Shown piece by piece: positions 51,401 to 60,592 of a stretch of 64,000 bases of DNA. Where the stretch lies: NCBI GenBank assembly GCA_964413365.1, contig CAYPRM010000002.1, positions 8,877-72,876 of the forward strand. Direction: 5' to 3'. The stretch is from RGIG4608 sp964413365 (GTDB taxonomy: Bacteria; Bacillota; Clostridia; Oscillospirales; CAG-272). Every line of letters starts with the position of its first letter. Position 1 is the stretch's first letter. The notes below the pieces were generated by a model. That model made no database searches. It saw only the letters and a list, made by a program, of their open reading frames with translations, and was not told the DNA's origin. The position numbers were made by a program, and so were the translations under genes.

Positions 51401-52072
51401 CTTCATTTCAAGAAGCTCGATGGCACGCTTGGCCTTCTCCGCCTCCTTTTCAAGAGGTCCGACCTGCGAGCTTATCTCAAGGAAGATATCGTTGACACGA
51501 GTCATATTTTCCTCGGTCTGTGCGAGCTTTCTCTCACTCTCCGTCTTCTTGTGGCGGAACTTCGCGATGCCCGACGCATCCTCAAAGATGCTCCTTCTCT
51601 CCTCGCTCTTGCGGGAAATGATCTCCGCGATCTTTCCCTGACCGATTATGGAATAGCCCTCGCGTCCGATACCCGTGTTCATAAAGAGCTCGTAAATATC
51701 ACGCAGTCTTACGGGGCGTTTATTTATAAAATATTCACTCTCGCCCGAGCGGTAGTAGCGTCGTGTTACGACCACCTCATCGTAGGGCGCGTCGAGCTTG
51801 TTTTCGGGATCGGTGTTATCAAAGGTAACGGACACCTCCGCAAAGCCCATGGGCTTTCGGCTGTCCGCACCGCCGAATATGACGTCCTCCATCTTGTTCG
51901 AGCGCAGGCTCTTCGACGAGATCTCGCCGAGCACCCAGCGCATCGCGTCCGAGATATTCGATTTTCCGCTTCCGTTAGGACCGACTATGACCGTCGCGCC
52001 CTGCTCGAACGTCAGCTTCGTTTTGTCGGGGAAGGATTTGAACCCCTGCATCTCAAGACTTTTTAAATACAA
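48440..52072 (-). CDS. smc: Chromosome segregation ATPase SMC
   Basis: 1,210 residues. N-terminal Walker A GPNGSGKSN (about 32-40), two long coiled coils, a hinge (about 510-670, with Gly-rich GGSFTGGS after it), and a C-terminal head with LSGGEQAF and Walker B CILDEIEAALDEANV. It condenses and segregates the chromosome with ScpAB. The start codon is TTG (52072), supported by AAGGAGG 8 nt upstream and by alignment with MYLKSLEMQGFKSF-type SMC starts. Confidence 0.97.
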   Translation of the reverse strand: MYLKSLEMQGFKSFPDKTKLTFEQGATVIVGPNGSGKSNISDAMRWVLGEISSKSLRSNKMEDVIFGGADSRKPMGFAEVSVTFDNTDPENKLDAPYDEVVVTRRYYRSGESEYFINKRPVRLRDIYELFMNTGIGREGYSIIGQGKIAEIISRKSEERRSIFEDASGIAKFRHKKTESERKLAQTEENMTRVNDIFLEISSQVGPLEKEAEKAKRAIELLEMKKKADVQLWFFDTERYRNDIARIEMLYKQSSFELTAAEEAVASYEAQRDKLTEASQANRYESERLLTQIREQTDKNHKLESSFRVNENDALHIHALIESGTQAKAQIHTSIENEKRDIDSHLARIEQIKAEAEQRLAEHDSMEDSIADLDKRIDSLDRGIAEALTDMRAIESDKIQLGVRLSVIENARSSDSDKNDTLLAELREYSRIDEELTASQKKIQHTIDGYTGDTENSDRKITELRESLTRITQERDGVAERLNSERLTLQSTRQRIDTFKAMDDQLEGYNNSVRYIMRTYAEGKLKNPDGTGIGKIHGPISRLISVEDRYVVAVETSLGASMQNIVVENETVAKSAMLALKKSEQGRATFMPISAIKAPTISQELKEASGYRGFIAFADDLVSTDAEYMSIVSYMLGRIAVFDNIDNATEMARSLKYRVRAITLDGQQINVGGSFTGGSVKHSQSILSRAGEIKRLGEECKRLEDSIKVFTGEHETLTRDIEKYESDIGTLEDRKKIISLMASSENSKLQQVTAKLDANRTLMEKLREDYDGIVKLREQYEEDYAGLTEQLALCEEKLTAISELRSEKDIERNGLADERDEISGDLTKIYIRINELQKDIETETLLIEKSKEHIASLESDITSHDEREAEHRERLAQLESARLEGAEELKRGEELLAELNRSRASLEENGTEYEQRISAINARIKEKTAEKEILYREFSANENKINNLKSEYDKLSGKLWDDHELTRAQAMALGYEEITAEERPALVKLQTECRNKLRAIGNVDLDAVSKYKEVKERYDYMSKQISDLNTSRAELEKIISRLDTEMKTAFVDSFNKINENFNRVFVELFGGGYAELSLSDPEDVLNCGIEIKAAPPGKIIKNLMQLSGGEQAFIAIALFFAVLQVNPSPFCILDEIEAALDEANVSRFSEYIKKYTGGTQFILITHRRGTMESANRLYGVTMPEHGISKVLSLNVADIAKKKEGDWDGIFG

Positions 52073-52114
52073 TGCTTTATCCTCCTTTTCATCGGGTAGG
52101 GTAACTACAATTAC

Positions 52115-53131
52115 TTAATTTATTCCTATTCCTATATTATACCGCAAAAGTTCACTTTTTTCAAGAACTTTTACACTCTTTATTCCATATTTTTGGCATA
52201 TTTTTGCGATATTCGCGCGTTTTTGACCGACCACCTTCGACACCTCGCCCCTCGGGCACTCGATAATGAGCCTCTCCGCACCAAAAATGTCCGCTCTTGC
52301 GTCTATCTTTTCGCAGATGAGGTCTAAATAGAGCGCACTCATAGCAAGCTCGCCGATCGACGGATGGCTCGCACCCCCTGCAACAAGGGAGGGATCGGAA
52401 AGGCTCTCCCCCGAGCAAAGTCCTACTCTTATACAGGGTACGCCACGCTCCACAAAGACTCGCAGAGCGTCCCTTGTGCGTGCGACTGCGTCCTCGGTCG
52501 TCAGTGGCAGGTATTCCCCGCGCTCAAGCATGGCGCAAAGCTCCGTTTCGTAAAAAACTACCGTCGGGTATATTCTCGCACCGTCAGCACCCATATCGCA
52601 TATTCTGCGTGCCGTCATTATCTCCTTCTCCGCGTTCGACGATGGCAGTCCTATCATCATCTGACCTATAAGTTCAAAGCCACGCTCCTTGATCATGCGG
52701 CAAGCCCTCTCCGCCTGCTCTGCGGTGTGTCCCCGACGGGCGGCAAGCAGTACCTCGTCGTCCATGCTCTGAAGTCCAAGCTCCACAGTCCTCACGGAAT
52801 ACTCCGAGAGTATGTCAAGGATCTCCGCATCTATGTAGTCAGGGCGCGTGGAGAGACGTATCCTCCTCACCCTGCCCCCGTCGACGTAGCTCTGCGCTAT
52901 CGAAAGCAGCTCCCTCATGAGCGTGCGGTCAATGCCCGTAAACGAGCCTCCGAAGAAGGCTATCTCCACATCATCGTCAGTCCCGACCGTTGATAACACG
53001 CTCTCAATATCACGCCTTACCGAGGAAATGTCAAAGCTCATTTTGCCCGATATCGAGCGTTGGTTGCAGAAAACGCACATATTTGGGCACCCGAGGTGGG
53101 GTATGAAGATCGGTATATTTATGTGTCGCAT
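52115..53131 (-). CDS. Elp3-like radical SAM protein
   Basis: A 338-residue radical SAM protein with cluster cysteines in CPNMCVFC (about residues 15-22; Cys pattern CxxxCxxC) and Elp3-like features (SVRTVELGLQSMDDEVL, GQMMIGLPSS). It has no GNAT acetyltransferase domain. A gene of this type lies between rnc and smc in many Clostridia. The reaction is unknown; a tRNA-modification role is only suggested by similarity. Confidence 0.88.
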   Translation of the reverse strand: MRHINIPIFIPHLGCPNMCVFCNQRSISGKMSFDISSVRRDIESVLSTVGTDDDVEIAFFGGSFTGIDRTLMRELLSIAQSYVDGGRVRRIRLSTRPDYIDAEILDILSEYSVRTVELGLQSMDDEVLLAARRGHTAEQAERACRMIKERGFELIGQMMIGLPSSNAEKEIMTARRICDMGADGARIYPTVVFYETELCAMLERGEYLPLTTEDAVARTRDALRVFVERGVPCIRVGLCSGESLSDPSLVAGGASHPSIGELAMSALYLDLICEKIDARADIFGAERLIIECPRGEVSKVVGQKRANIAKICQKYGIKSVKVLEKSELLRYNIGIGIN

Positions 53132-53208
53132 CTCGTTCTCCTTACACTTTCACACTTTTCAAAAAAGTCAAAGAGGGGATCGGATAAAAATCCGATTCCC
53201 GTCTCCGA

Positions 53209-53922
53209 TCAAAGCTCTCCAAAGAGCGCAAGAGCCTCACGCGCGGCGTTTTGCTCCGCCTCGCGCTTACTGCTTCCGACTCCTCTGCCTATTATGTTTG
53301 AATTGAGTCTCGCCTCGACCTCAAATACCTTGTCGTGGTCGGGGCCTCTCGACGCCACGGTAACGTAGGTGAGCGTGTCCTCTCCCGACTGCTGTATCAT
53401 CTGCTGAAGCTCGGACTTGTAATCCTTGACTGCGTTTCCGCTCTCCCACGCTGCAAGCTCCTTTTCAAAAAAGGGGTGAACGATGTTGAATATAACGTCA
53501 AGCTTGAATGGATCTCCGTCCTTGTATATCGCACCGATGAGTGCCTCAAAGGTGTTCTCGAGCAGGCTCTTTCTCTCTCTCGCACCGCTCTTTTCCTCGC
53601 CGTTACCGAGGTAGAGATACGAGCCGAGATCAAGCTCCCTTGCGTATGCCGAGAGCGCATCGCGGCAGACTATCACCGCACGGCGGCGTGTAAGCTCGCC
53701 CTCGGGGTAGTCGGGGTACTTGCTGAAAAGATATGACGCGGCGGTTATCGAGAGCACGCTGTCGCCGAGAAATTCAAGACGCTCGTTGCACTCGACATTC
53801 TTTCCCCTGAGCTTGAGCTCATTGGAATACGAGGAGTGAGTAAGAGCCGTTTTGAGATATCCTATATTTTTGAATTTATAGCCGAGCTTTTCCTCAAGCT
53901 CCGAAAAATTTTTGTTCTGCAT
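53209..53922 (-). CDS. rnc: Ribonuclease III
   Basis: A 237-residue RNase III that cleaves double-stranded RNA in rRNA processing. The catalytic signature NERLEFLGDSVL is followed by the second acidic site (LLENTFEALIGAIYKD) and a C-terminal dsRNA-binding domain (about 165-235). It precedes the Elp3-like gene and smc, a common clostridial order. Confidence 0.97.
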   Translation of the reverse strand: MQNKNFSELEEKLGYKFKNIGYLKTALTHSSYSNELKLRGKNVECNERLEFLGDSVLSITAASYLFSKYPDYPEGELTRRRAVIVCRDALSAYARELDLGSYLYLGNGEEKSGARERKSLLENTFEALIGAIYKDGDPFKLDVIFNIVHPFFEKELAAWESGNAVKDYKSELQQMIQQSGEDTLTYVTVASRGPDHDKVFEVEARLNSNIIGRGVGSSKREAEQNAAREALALFGEL

Positions 53923-53950
53923 TAAGCCTTACGACCTCCGTTCTTGCTTT

Positions 53951-55297
53951 TTATTTGCACAGGGAGATCTCCCGTGCCGATATATTGATCGCCTCAAGTG
54001 CACGGGCGGATAACGCCTCGCACTTTGCGACCTTGCCGCCCTTGACCTTGTAGCCGAGCGGCTTTACTATTCCGAAATTTGCGTTCATTGGAACGAATTT
54101 TCCCGTGCTTCCCCTCTCGATGTATGCCGCCATAGCGCCTATGACGGTCTCCTCGGGGAATATCACACCGTCCCTGCCGAGAGCACGCATGGCGGCGTTT
54201 ATGCCTGCCACGAGTCCCGAGCCTGCGGACTCTATATATCCCTCAACGCCCGTCATCTGTCCTGCGAAAAAGACGCTCGGATGCTCTATCATCGAGTAGT
54301 CCCTGCGAAGTAGGCCCGGGGAATTGAGATAGGTGTTTCTGTGCATTATTCCGTATCTGAGGAATTCCGCCTCACCAAGTCCCGGGATCATTCTGAATAC
54401 CCTTCTCTGCTCGGGAAACGCGAGGTGAGTCTGGAAACCGACGATATTGTACATCGTGCCCTCAAGATTCTCCTTGCGGAGCTGTACCACGGCAAACGGC
54501 TCCTTGCCCGTCCTCGGATCGGGAAGTCCCACGGGCTTGAGAGGTCCGTAGCAGAGCGTGTCGTAGCCCCTGCGAGCCATTACCTCAACGGGCATACAGC
54601 CCTCGAAAACATTGATCTTCTCCTGCTCCGCACGGTCAAATTCCTTGATCTCCGCCTCACGTGCGCCGATAAGCTCACGGTAAAAGGCGTCGTATTCCTC
54701 ACGGCTCATCGGGCAATTGATATAATCCGCGTCGCCCTTGCCGTAGCGTGATGCGAAATACGCAATACTCATATCTATGCTCGAAAAATCGACGATGGGC
54801 GCGGCGGCATCAAAGAAATGAAGTCCGTGCGCATCGAGGTCCTCCTCAATGTATCTCGCCATAGCGTCGCTCGTAAGAGGGCCTGTCGCTATGACCGTGA
54901 TACCCTCCGTGTCGACGCTCTCCGCCTCCTGTGAGACGATCTCGATGAGGGGATGAGTCTTTATCTTATCCGTAATATAGTCCGAAAAAAGCTTCCTGTC
55001 GACCGCAAGCGCCGAGCCTGCAGGAACGCGCGTGGCGTCCGCCGCCTCCATTATGAGCGAGCCGAGCCTGCGCATCTCCTCCTTCAGAAGCCCTACGGCA
55101 TTTGTAACGCTGTCGGAGCGGAGGGAATTTGAGCAGACTAACTCCGCAAAGCCCTCCGTGTGGTGTGCGGGGGTGTATTTTATCGGCTTCATCTCAATGA
55201 GCCTTACACTAACGCCCCTCTGCGCTATCTGCCATGCCGCCTCACAGCCTGCAAGACCTGCGCCGAGCACCGTTACGCATTTGTTGGTGTCATTCAT
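53951..55297 (-). CDS. trmFO: Folate-dependent tRNA uridine54 methyltransferase TrmFO
   Basis: A 448-residue FAD-dependent enzyme that makes 5-methyluridine at tRNA position 54 with methylene-THF. The N-terminal FAD loop GAGLAGCEAA, the SNSLRSD segment with the conserved Cys, and GAMAAYIERG near the end fit. ATG 55297 overlaps the topA stop by 8 bases. The folate donor connects with FolD encoded at 31696. Confidence 0.96.
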   Translation of the reverse strand: MNDTNKCVTVLGAGLAGCEAAWQIAQRGVSVRLIEMKPIKYTPAHHTEGFAELVCSNSLRSDSVTNAVGLLKEEMRRLGSLIMEAADATRVPAGSALAVDRKLFSDYITDKIKTHPLIEIVSQEAESVDTEGITVIATGPLTSDAMARYIEEDLDAHGLHFFDAAAPIVDFSSIDMSIAYFASRYGKGDADYINCPMSREEYDAFYRELIGAREAEIKEFDRAEQEKINVFEGCMPVEVMARRGYDTLCYGPLKPVGLPDPRTGKEPFAVVQLRKENLEGTMYNIVGFQTHLAFPEQRRVFRMIPGLGEAEFLRYGIMHRNTYLNSPGLLRRDYSMIEHPSVFFAGQMTGVEGYIESAGSGLVAGINAAMRALGRDGVIFPEETVIGAMAAYIERGSTGKFVPMNANFGIVKPLGYKVKGGKVAKCEALSARALEAINISAREISLCK

Positions 55298-57596
55298 CGC
55301 TCTCGTTCTCCTCGCCGTGCTGTGTCTCCGTCCTCTTGTAGCCGCACGCCTTGTCAGCGCAGTACAAAAGATCCTTGCCCTTCTTCGAGAAGAGCATTCC
55401 GCCGCAGTTGGGGCAGACCTCGTCAGTCGGCATATCCCAGCTCGAGAAATCGCAGCTCGGATAATTTTCACAGCTGTAAAAGGCGTTCCTTCTCTTGCTG
55501 TATTTTGTAACTATCTTGCCTCCGCACTTGGGGCAGGGCGTGGAAAGCTCCCTTGAGCGTGTCTTTATAAATTTGCACTCGGGATATTTAGAGCAAGCCC
55601 AGAACGTGCCGAAGCGGCTTGAGCGGAGCACCATATCCGCACCGCACCTTTCACATTTGGGTGCAGGCTCACCGCTTGCCTCCTCACCGCCGTCCGATAC
55701 GGGTGTGGGATCTGCCGTGCCGTTCTCGGAGACGAGGGGCTTGGTGTTACGGCAGGTGGGGAAATTGGGGCAGGCGGCAAATTTGCCGAAGCGTCCCGTT
55801 TTCACTATCATTTTGGCACCGCACTTCTCGCAGATGATGTCCGTTTCCTCAACGGGCACGGAGATCTCCTCCGCTCCTATCCTCTGCTCCGCGCGATCAA
55901 GGTCGTCCTTGAATTTGCCCCAGAATTCATTGAGAAATTCGATATAGTCAAGCTCGCCCGACTCGATCCTGTCAAGCCCCGTTTCGAGATTTGCGGTAAA
56001 GCGGTAGTCGACGATATCGCCGAAATTCTCCTCCATTATCTTGGTCGTAAGGACGCCGAGCTGTGTGGGCACGAGTGCCTTACCGTCACGGCTGACGTAG
56101 TTCCTTGCGATTATGGTCGTAATTATTGGTGTGTACGTGCTCGGTCTGCCAATTCCCTTTTCCTCAAGGAATTTTATCAGCGTAGCCTCGGTGTACCTCG
56201 GGGGCGCCTCGGTAAAATGTTTCTCGGGGGTTACAGCCACAAGTCCGAGTCTCTCTCCCGTCTTAAGGTCGGGAAGCTTGATATCCCTGACGAGCGCGAC
56301 CTCATCTCCCGAGCTTTTCTGCTCCTCGGTAGCCTCATAGACCGCCATATATCCGCCGAACGCAACGTTATATCCGCTCGCACGGAAAATGCATCCGCCG
56401 CTCTCAAAATCAGCGCTGACGGTGTTCAGTCTTGCGGACTGCATCTGGGACGCAACGAATCTCTCCCAGATGAGCTTGTAGAGCTTATACTGATCGGGCG
56501 TGAGCGATTTCTTGATGAGTGCAGGCGCAAGCTCGACCTTTGAGGGCCTTATCGCCTCGTGAGCATCCTGCGCACCCTTGCTCGTCTTAAATCTTCTTGC
56601 CGTCTTGGGCAGGTATTCCTCGCCGTATCTCTCGGCAATAAAATCCCTTGCCGCCGCCTGAGCCTCTGTTGAAACTCTGAGCGAGTCGGTTCTCATATAG
56701 GTTATAAGTCCCTGTACTCCGCCAAGCTCCGAGCCGAGGTTCACGCCCTCATACAGCTCCTGCGCGACCTTCATCGTGCGCGCGGATCTGAAGCCGAGCT
56801 TATTTGCCGCCTCCTGCTGCATGGTGGAGGTGGTGAAGGGCGGTGCGGGCATCTTCTGCTTCTCCGCTCTCTTTACGCCCCTAACGACGAATTCGCCGCT
56901 CTGCGCTCTCCTTGCGATCTCCTGCGCCTGCTCGCCGCAGGTAACCTTGACTCTACCGCTCGCATCTCCCCAAAATCTTGCGGAGAATTCCGCTCCGTCA
57001 GAGCTGCGAAGTGCTGCCTCGAGCGTCCAATATTCCTCGGGCACGAACGCATTTATCTCGTTCTCCCTCTCGACGATTATCCTCGTCGCCACGGACTGCA
57101 CTCTGCCTGCTGAGAGTCCGCTCTTTACGGTCTTCCAAAGCAGGGGGCTGATCTTGTAGCCGACGATCCTGTCGAGCAAACGGCGTGTCTGCTGTGAGTT
57201 GACGAGATCCATATCTATGCTCCTCGGCTCCTTGATGGACGCCTTCACCGCGGTGGGCGTTATCTCGTTGAAGCTCACGCGGAGCGTCTTTTCCACGGGA
57301 ATTCCCAAAACGTTCGAGAGGTGCCATGCTATAGCCTCTCCCTCGCGGTCGGGGTCGGTTGCAAAAAATACCTTTTTCGCTCCCTTAGCCTCCTTCTTTA
57401 TCTCCTTGATAAGGTCACCCTTACCTCTGATATTTATATAATGTGCGTCAAATCCATTTTCAATATCTATACCGAGGGTGCTCTTCGGAAGATCGCGAAG
57501 ATGCCCCTTTGACGCCACCACCTTATAGCTCGAGCCGAGATACTTCTTTATCGGTCCGACCTTAGTGGGGGACTCAACGATAACAAGATTTGCCAT
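55290..57596 (-). CDS. topA: DNA topoisomerase I
   Basis: A 768-residue type IA topoisomerase that relaxes negative supercoils. It has an N-terminal TOPRIM domain (VIVESPTKVGPIKKYLG and DPDREGEAIAWHL) and the active-site Tyr in ITYMRTDSLRVS. Four C-terminal four-Cys zinc ribbons (starting CEKCGAKM, CERCGADM, CPKCGGKI and CPNCGGML) complete it, which is a full set. It follows dprA and overlaps trmFO. Confidence 0.97.
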   Translation of the reverse strand: MANLVIVESPTKVGPIKKYLGSSYKVVASKGHLRDLPKSTLGIDIENGFDAHYINIRGKGDLIKEIKKEAKGAKKVFFATDPDREGEAIAWHLSNVLGIPVEKTLRVSFNEITPTAVKASIKEPRSIDMDLVNSQQTRRLLDRIVGYKISPLLWKTVKSGLSAGRVQSVATRIIVERENEINAFVPEEYWTLEAALRSSDGAEFSARFWGDASGRVKVTCGEQAQEIARRAQSGEFVVRGVKRAEKQKMPAPPFTTSTMQQEAANKLGFRSARTMKVAQELYEGVNLGSELGGVQGLITYMRTDSLRVSTEAQAAARDFIAERYGEEYLPKTARRFKTSKGAQDAHEAIRPSKVELAPALIKKSLTPDQYKLYKLIWERFVASQMQSARLNTVSADFESGGCIFRASGYNVAFGGYMAVYEATEEQKSSGDEVALVRDIKLPDLKTGERLGLVAVTPEKHFTEAPPRYTEATLIKFLEEKGIGRPSTYTPIITTIIARNYVSRDGKALVPTQLGVLTTKIMEENFGDIVDYRFTANLETGLDRIESGELDYIEFLNEFWGKFKDDLDRAEQRIGAEEISVPVEETDIICEKCGAKMIVKTGRFGKFAACPNFPTCRNTKPLVSENGTADPTPVSDGGEEASGEPAPKCERCGADMVLRSSRFGTFWACSKYPECKFIKTRSRELSTPCPKCGGKIVTKYSKRRNAFYSCENYPSCDFSSWDMPTDEVCPNCGGMLFSKKGKDLLYCADKACGYKRTETQHGEENESDE

Positions 57597-57629
57597 ACTC
57601 TTTTCCTTTCGTAAATTATTGCTTATTGC

Positions 57630-58988
57630 TTATTTTCTGATATACATTCCGCCCGGGAGCGAGTAGATCAGTCCCTTGATCTCAAGGATCGTCAGCCCTG
57701 CCATCAGCGTTCCCGTCGGGTAGCCGAGCGTGCTGAGCTTGTCAAGAGATGTCGGTCTGTCGCACGCAAGCTCGTCAAAGATCCTTCTCTGCTCCTCGCT
57801 GAGAGTAGAGAGAACGCTCTCGTCGGGCGCACTCTGCGGTGCTTCCTCCGTAGCAGCGGTGCTCGCCTTACCGTCGGAAAGCTTTTTTATCTTAGGCACG
57901 GAATAGTATTCGCTATTCTGACCGATATTGTCATTCAGCTGATCGTTCAGCTTTTTGAGCAGAGATGCAGGAGTTCCCTGCGGTCCTCTGCCGTGGCAGT
58001 TCGCCGAGATGTCAAGCTCCTTGAGTATTCCCGTATCAAAATCCGAGCTCATCTCCGCTCTGCGAAGCCTTGCGGGATCGACCTTCTTCGATCTGCTCTC
58101 AAAATAATACTGCAATATGTCCGCCGCGCAGGTTATTGCGACAGCGCCGTTCTTGATGAGCATATTAGGTCCCTCGCTCATCGGCTCCTCAATGCTTCCG
58201 GGTAGCGCATATACCGCCCTCGACTGCTCCGCGGCATATTCCGCAGTTATGAGCGCGCCGCTGGTCTTTGGTGCTTCGATAACGAGCGTTCCCTCGCTGA
58301 GTGCGCTGATTATTGAATTTCTCTCGGGAAAATGATTTTTGTACGCAGGCGTCCCCGGGTGGTACGCAGTTATCACCGCTCCGTGCTCGCAGATCGCGCG
58401 GCGAAGCCTCCTGTGCTGCTTCGGATAGATGACGTCAATACCGCAGCCGAGCACGGCGATGGTCGTTCCCCCACCTGCAATAGCTCCTGCGTGTGCAACG
58501 GAATCAATGCCGAGAGCCATACCGCTAACGATAACAGCCCCTGCCGCCGCAAGCTCATAAGAAAGCTTATAGCCCGAGCGCATACCGTATTCCGTCATCT
58601 TGCGTGTTCCGACGACGGAAACGCAGAGCTTATTGTTGAGATTTGGGATATTTCCCATATAATAGAGCAGGATCGGCGGCTTTTTCATCTCGCGCAGGGA
58701 GTCGGGATAGTACGAGTCCGCATAGGTCAGTATGCCTACATTGTTTGTCCTGCACCAGCTCCATATCGACGATGCCTCCCCGAGATCCTTGTCAAGAAGA
58801 AGCTCGATCTGACGGGAATTCAGGCAATCCGCCTCCGAAAGCTCCTCCCTGCCCGCGCCGTATACGCAGTATGCAGAGCCGTCAAAGCTCTCGAGCAGAC
58901 GCTGAAAGCTCGAATTGTGATTTCCGAGCCTCAGAGAGAGCCATATCCAATACAGATTATCCGATTTTCTGTGCGAATTATTATCCAT
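57630..58988 (-). CDS. dprA: DNA-processing protein DprA
   Basis: A 452-residue DprA/Smf that loads RecA on incoming single-stranded DNA. A SAM-like N-terminal region, the Rossmann core with VVGTRKMTEYG, SGMALGIDSVAH and GALITAEYAAEQ, then a low-complexity spacer of about 90 residues and a C-terminal winged helix (about 390-450). It is longer than usual because of the spacer. The start ATG 58988 has only a distant GAGG. Confidence 0.93.
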   Translation of the reverse strand: MDNNSHRKSDNLYWIWLSLRLGNHNSSFQRLLESFDGSAYCVYGAGREELSEADCLNSRQIELLLDKDLGEASSIWSWCRTNNVGILTYADSYYPDSLREMKKPPILLYYMGNIPNLNNKLCVSVVGTRKMTEYGMRSGYKLSYELAAAGAVIVSGMALGIDSVAHAGAIAGGGTTIAVLGCGIDVIYPKQHRRLRRAICEHGAVITAYHPGTPAYKNHFPERNSIISALSEGTLVIEAPKTSGALITAEYAAEQSRAVYALPGSIEEPMSEGPNMLIKNGAVAITCAADILQYYFESRSKKVDPARLRRAEMSSDFDTGILKELDISANCHGRGPQGTPASLLKKLNDQLNDNIGQNSEYYSVPKIKKLSDGKASTAATEEAPQSAPDESVLSTLSEEQRRIFDELACDRPTSLDKLSTLGYPTGTLMAGLTILEIKGLIYSLPGGMYIRK

Positions 58989-59038
58989 AGCTTGTATCTT
59001 ACCTCGATCCTTAAAAGCATTGAAATGATCGGTCGCGA

Positions 59039-59857
59039 TCAGGTCCTTCTGCGGTGCGACGTTAGCTCCCACATACAAATGGAGGCGGCGACAGCGGCGT
59101 TCAGCGACTCCGCACCCTCCTGCATAGGTATGAGCAAGCAGGAATCACACGCATCGACCGTGCCATCCGCAAGCCCGTGTCCCTCGTTGCCGATAAAAAT
59201 GGCACAGCCCGTCGGCAGATCGGCACGTCCGAGCAGCTCCGCATCCTTGTGAAGTGCCGCGGCATAGGTATGAGTACCGTGCCTGCGAAGCTCCAGAGCA
59301 AGTGCTGCAGCGGAGTCCACTATCACGATACGCTGGCTGAAAAGCGCACCCATAGCACCTCTGACGGTCTTTGGATTATAAAGATCCGCGCAGTCCGAGG
59401 TCAGATAGAGCACGTCGATCCCGAACGCCCCCGCGGTACGCACGACCGTTCCGAGATTTCCCGCATCACGAACGCTCTCAAGCACGAGCGCGCACTCGTG
59501 ATCGACCAACGCCGCATCCGACGCACCGAGCGTTCTGATATTTCCGAGCGGCTCACAGACCGTAACTATGCCGTCAGGAGCGCTCTCATCCGTTACTCTC
59601 TCAAAGGCAGAGTCGGAGAGGATATAAAGTCCCTCGCTCACGCCATAGCCCTCGACGGTGGCACAGATATCCTGCGAGCTCTCGCGGACGAGCACGTATT
59701 TTATGGGTGCGCCCCTCTGCACAGCCTCGCAAAAGAGCTTCACGCCGTCAAAGCGGAAAAGCCCCTGCTCACGCCTGTGCTTTTTGTCGCCGAGCTTCGA
59801 AACAGACACCACAAGTGGGTTAGCTCTTGACGATATATATTGCCATTTTGCGGACAT
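59039..59857 (-). CDS. SpoU-family RNA 2'-O-methyltransferase
   Basis: A 272-residue SPOUT methyltransferase with an N-terminal RNA-binding extension and the three SpoU motifs: NLGTVVRTAGAFG, IFIGNEGHGL and LIPMQEGAESLNAAVA. It resembles TrmH/RlmB-like rRNA or tRNA ribose methylases; the target nucleotide is unknown. ATG 59857 follows GGAGG (8 nt). It lies downstream of the infC-rpmI-rplT terminator and 50 bases before dprA. Confidence 0.92.
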   Translation of the reverse strand: MSAKWQYISSRANPLVVSVSKLGDKKHRREQGLFRFDGVKLFCEAVQRGAPIKYVLVRESSQDICATVEGYGVSEGLYILSDSAFERVTDESAPDGIVTVCEPLGNIRTLGASDAALVDHECALVLESVRDAGNLGTVVRTAGAFGIDVLYLTSDCADLYNPKTVRGAMGALFSQRIVIVDSAAALALELRRHGTHTYAAALHKDAELLGRADLPTGCAIFIGNEGHGLADGTVDACDSCLLIPMQEGAESLNAAVAASICMWELTSHRRRT

Positions 59858-59901
59858 CCGATACACCTCCTACGCCAAATTATCTTATATAAATATATGA
59901 C

Positions 59902-59925
59902 AAAAACCCGGCAAACCGGGTTTTT
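59902..59925 (-). terminator. Terminator of infC-rpmI-rplT
   Basis: A perfect 10-bp stem (AAAAACCCGG with CCGGGTTTTT) and a 4-nt loop on the minus strand, 10 bases after the rplT stop. Confidence 0.92.
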
Positions 59926-59934
59926 GATCTGTAA

Positions 59935-60288
59935 TTAGAGAGCCGCCTTTGCCTGCTCAACGAGTGCTGCAAATGCAGCCTTATCGTTTACTGCAAGCTC
60001 TGCAAGCATCTTTCTGTTGAGGTCAATGCCAGCTTTTTTAAGTCCGTGCATGAACGTAGAATAGTTGATTCCGTTTACCTTTGCCTGTGCGTTGATACGC
60101 GCGATCCAGAGAGAACGGAAGTCTCTCTTCTTAAGCTTTCTGCCTGCGAATGCGTAGTTACCGCTCTTCATTACGGCCTGCTTAGCCATCTTGAAGTGCT
60201 TAGATTTTGCTCCCCAGTAGCCCTTAGCTGCCTTAAGAACTTTATTTCTTCTCTTGCGCGTCATCATAGCGCCCTTAACTCTTGCCAT
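59935..60288 (-). CDS. rplT: Ribosomal protein L20
   Basis: A 117-residue L20, basic at the N-terminus (ARVKGAMMTRKRRNKVLK), an early 50S assembly protein and in Bacillota the known regulator of its own operon through the infC leader. Third gene after infC and rpmI. Confidence 0.98.
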   Translation of the reverse strand: MARVKGAMMTRKRRNKVLKAAKGYWGAKSKHFKMAKQAVMKSGNYAFAGRKLKKRDFRSLWIARINAQAKVNGINYSTFMHGLKKAGIDLNRKMLAELAVNDKAAFAALVEQAKAAL

Positions 60289-60316
60289 TTTTCTATCCTC
60301 CTGTTAATTCCTTTGA

Positions 60317-60511
60317 TTATTTCTGAATAAGTGCTCTGTAATTTGCAGCCATAGCGTCGCTGAGGTATGCGTTCTCGCGTCCCTGTCTGAGTGCCTTGCC
60401 GCTCTTCTTGCCTGTCTTATGACGGCGGAAGCAGTGATTGAGCTTTACCTTACCTGTTCCGGTTACAGAAAATCTCTTAGAGGAAGCCTTATGTGTTTTG
60501 ATCTTTCCCAT
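60317..60511 (-). CDS. rpmI: Ribosomal protein L35
   Basis: A 64-residue basic L35 with KTHKASSKRF near the start and HCFRRHKTGKKSGK in the middle. It lies between infC and rplT as usual. Confidence 0.98.
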   Translation of the reverse strand: MGKIKTHKASSKRFSVTGTGKVKLNHCFRRHKTGKKSGKALRQGRENAYLSDAMAANYRALIQK

Positions 60512-60592
60512 TTTGTTTATCTCCTTTGTATTCGTCCGCTTACGCGGAGGTTATTTTTATCTTTTTGGGGCAAGCCCCATTTCTTAACGGTA

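Noticed and set aside
50465..52066. A 533-codon plus-strand frame opposite smc
   Set aside because: Antisense shadow of smc; no ribosome site, no domain.
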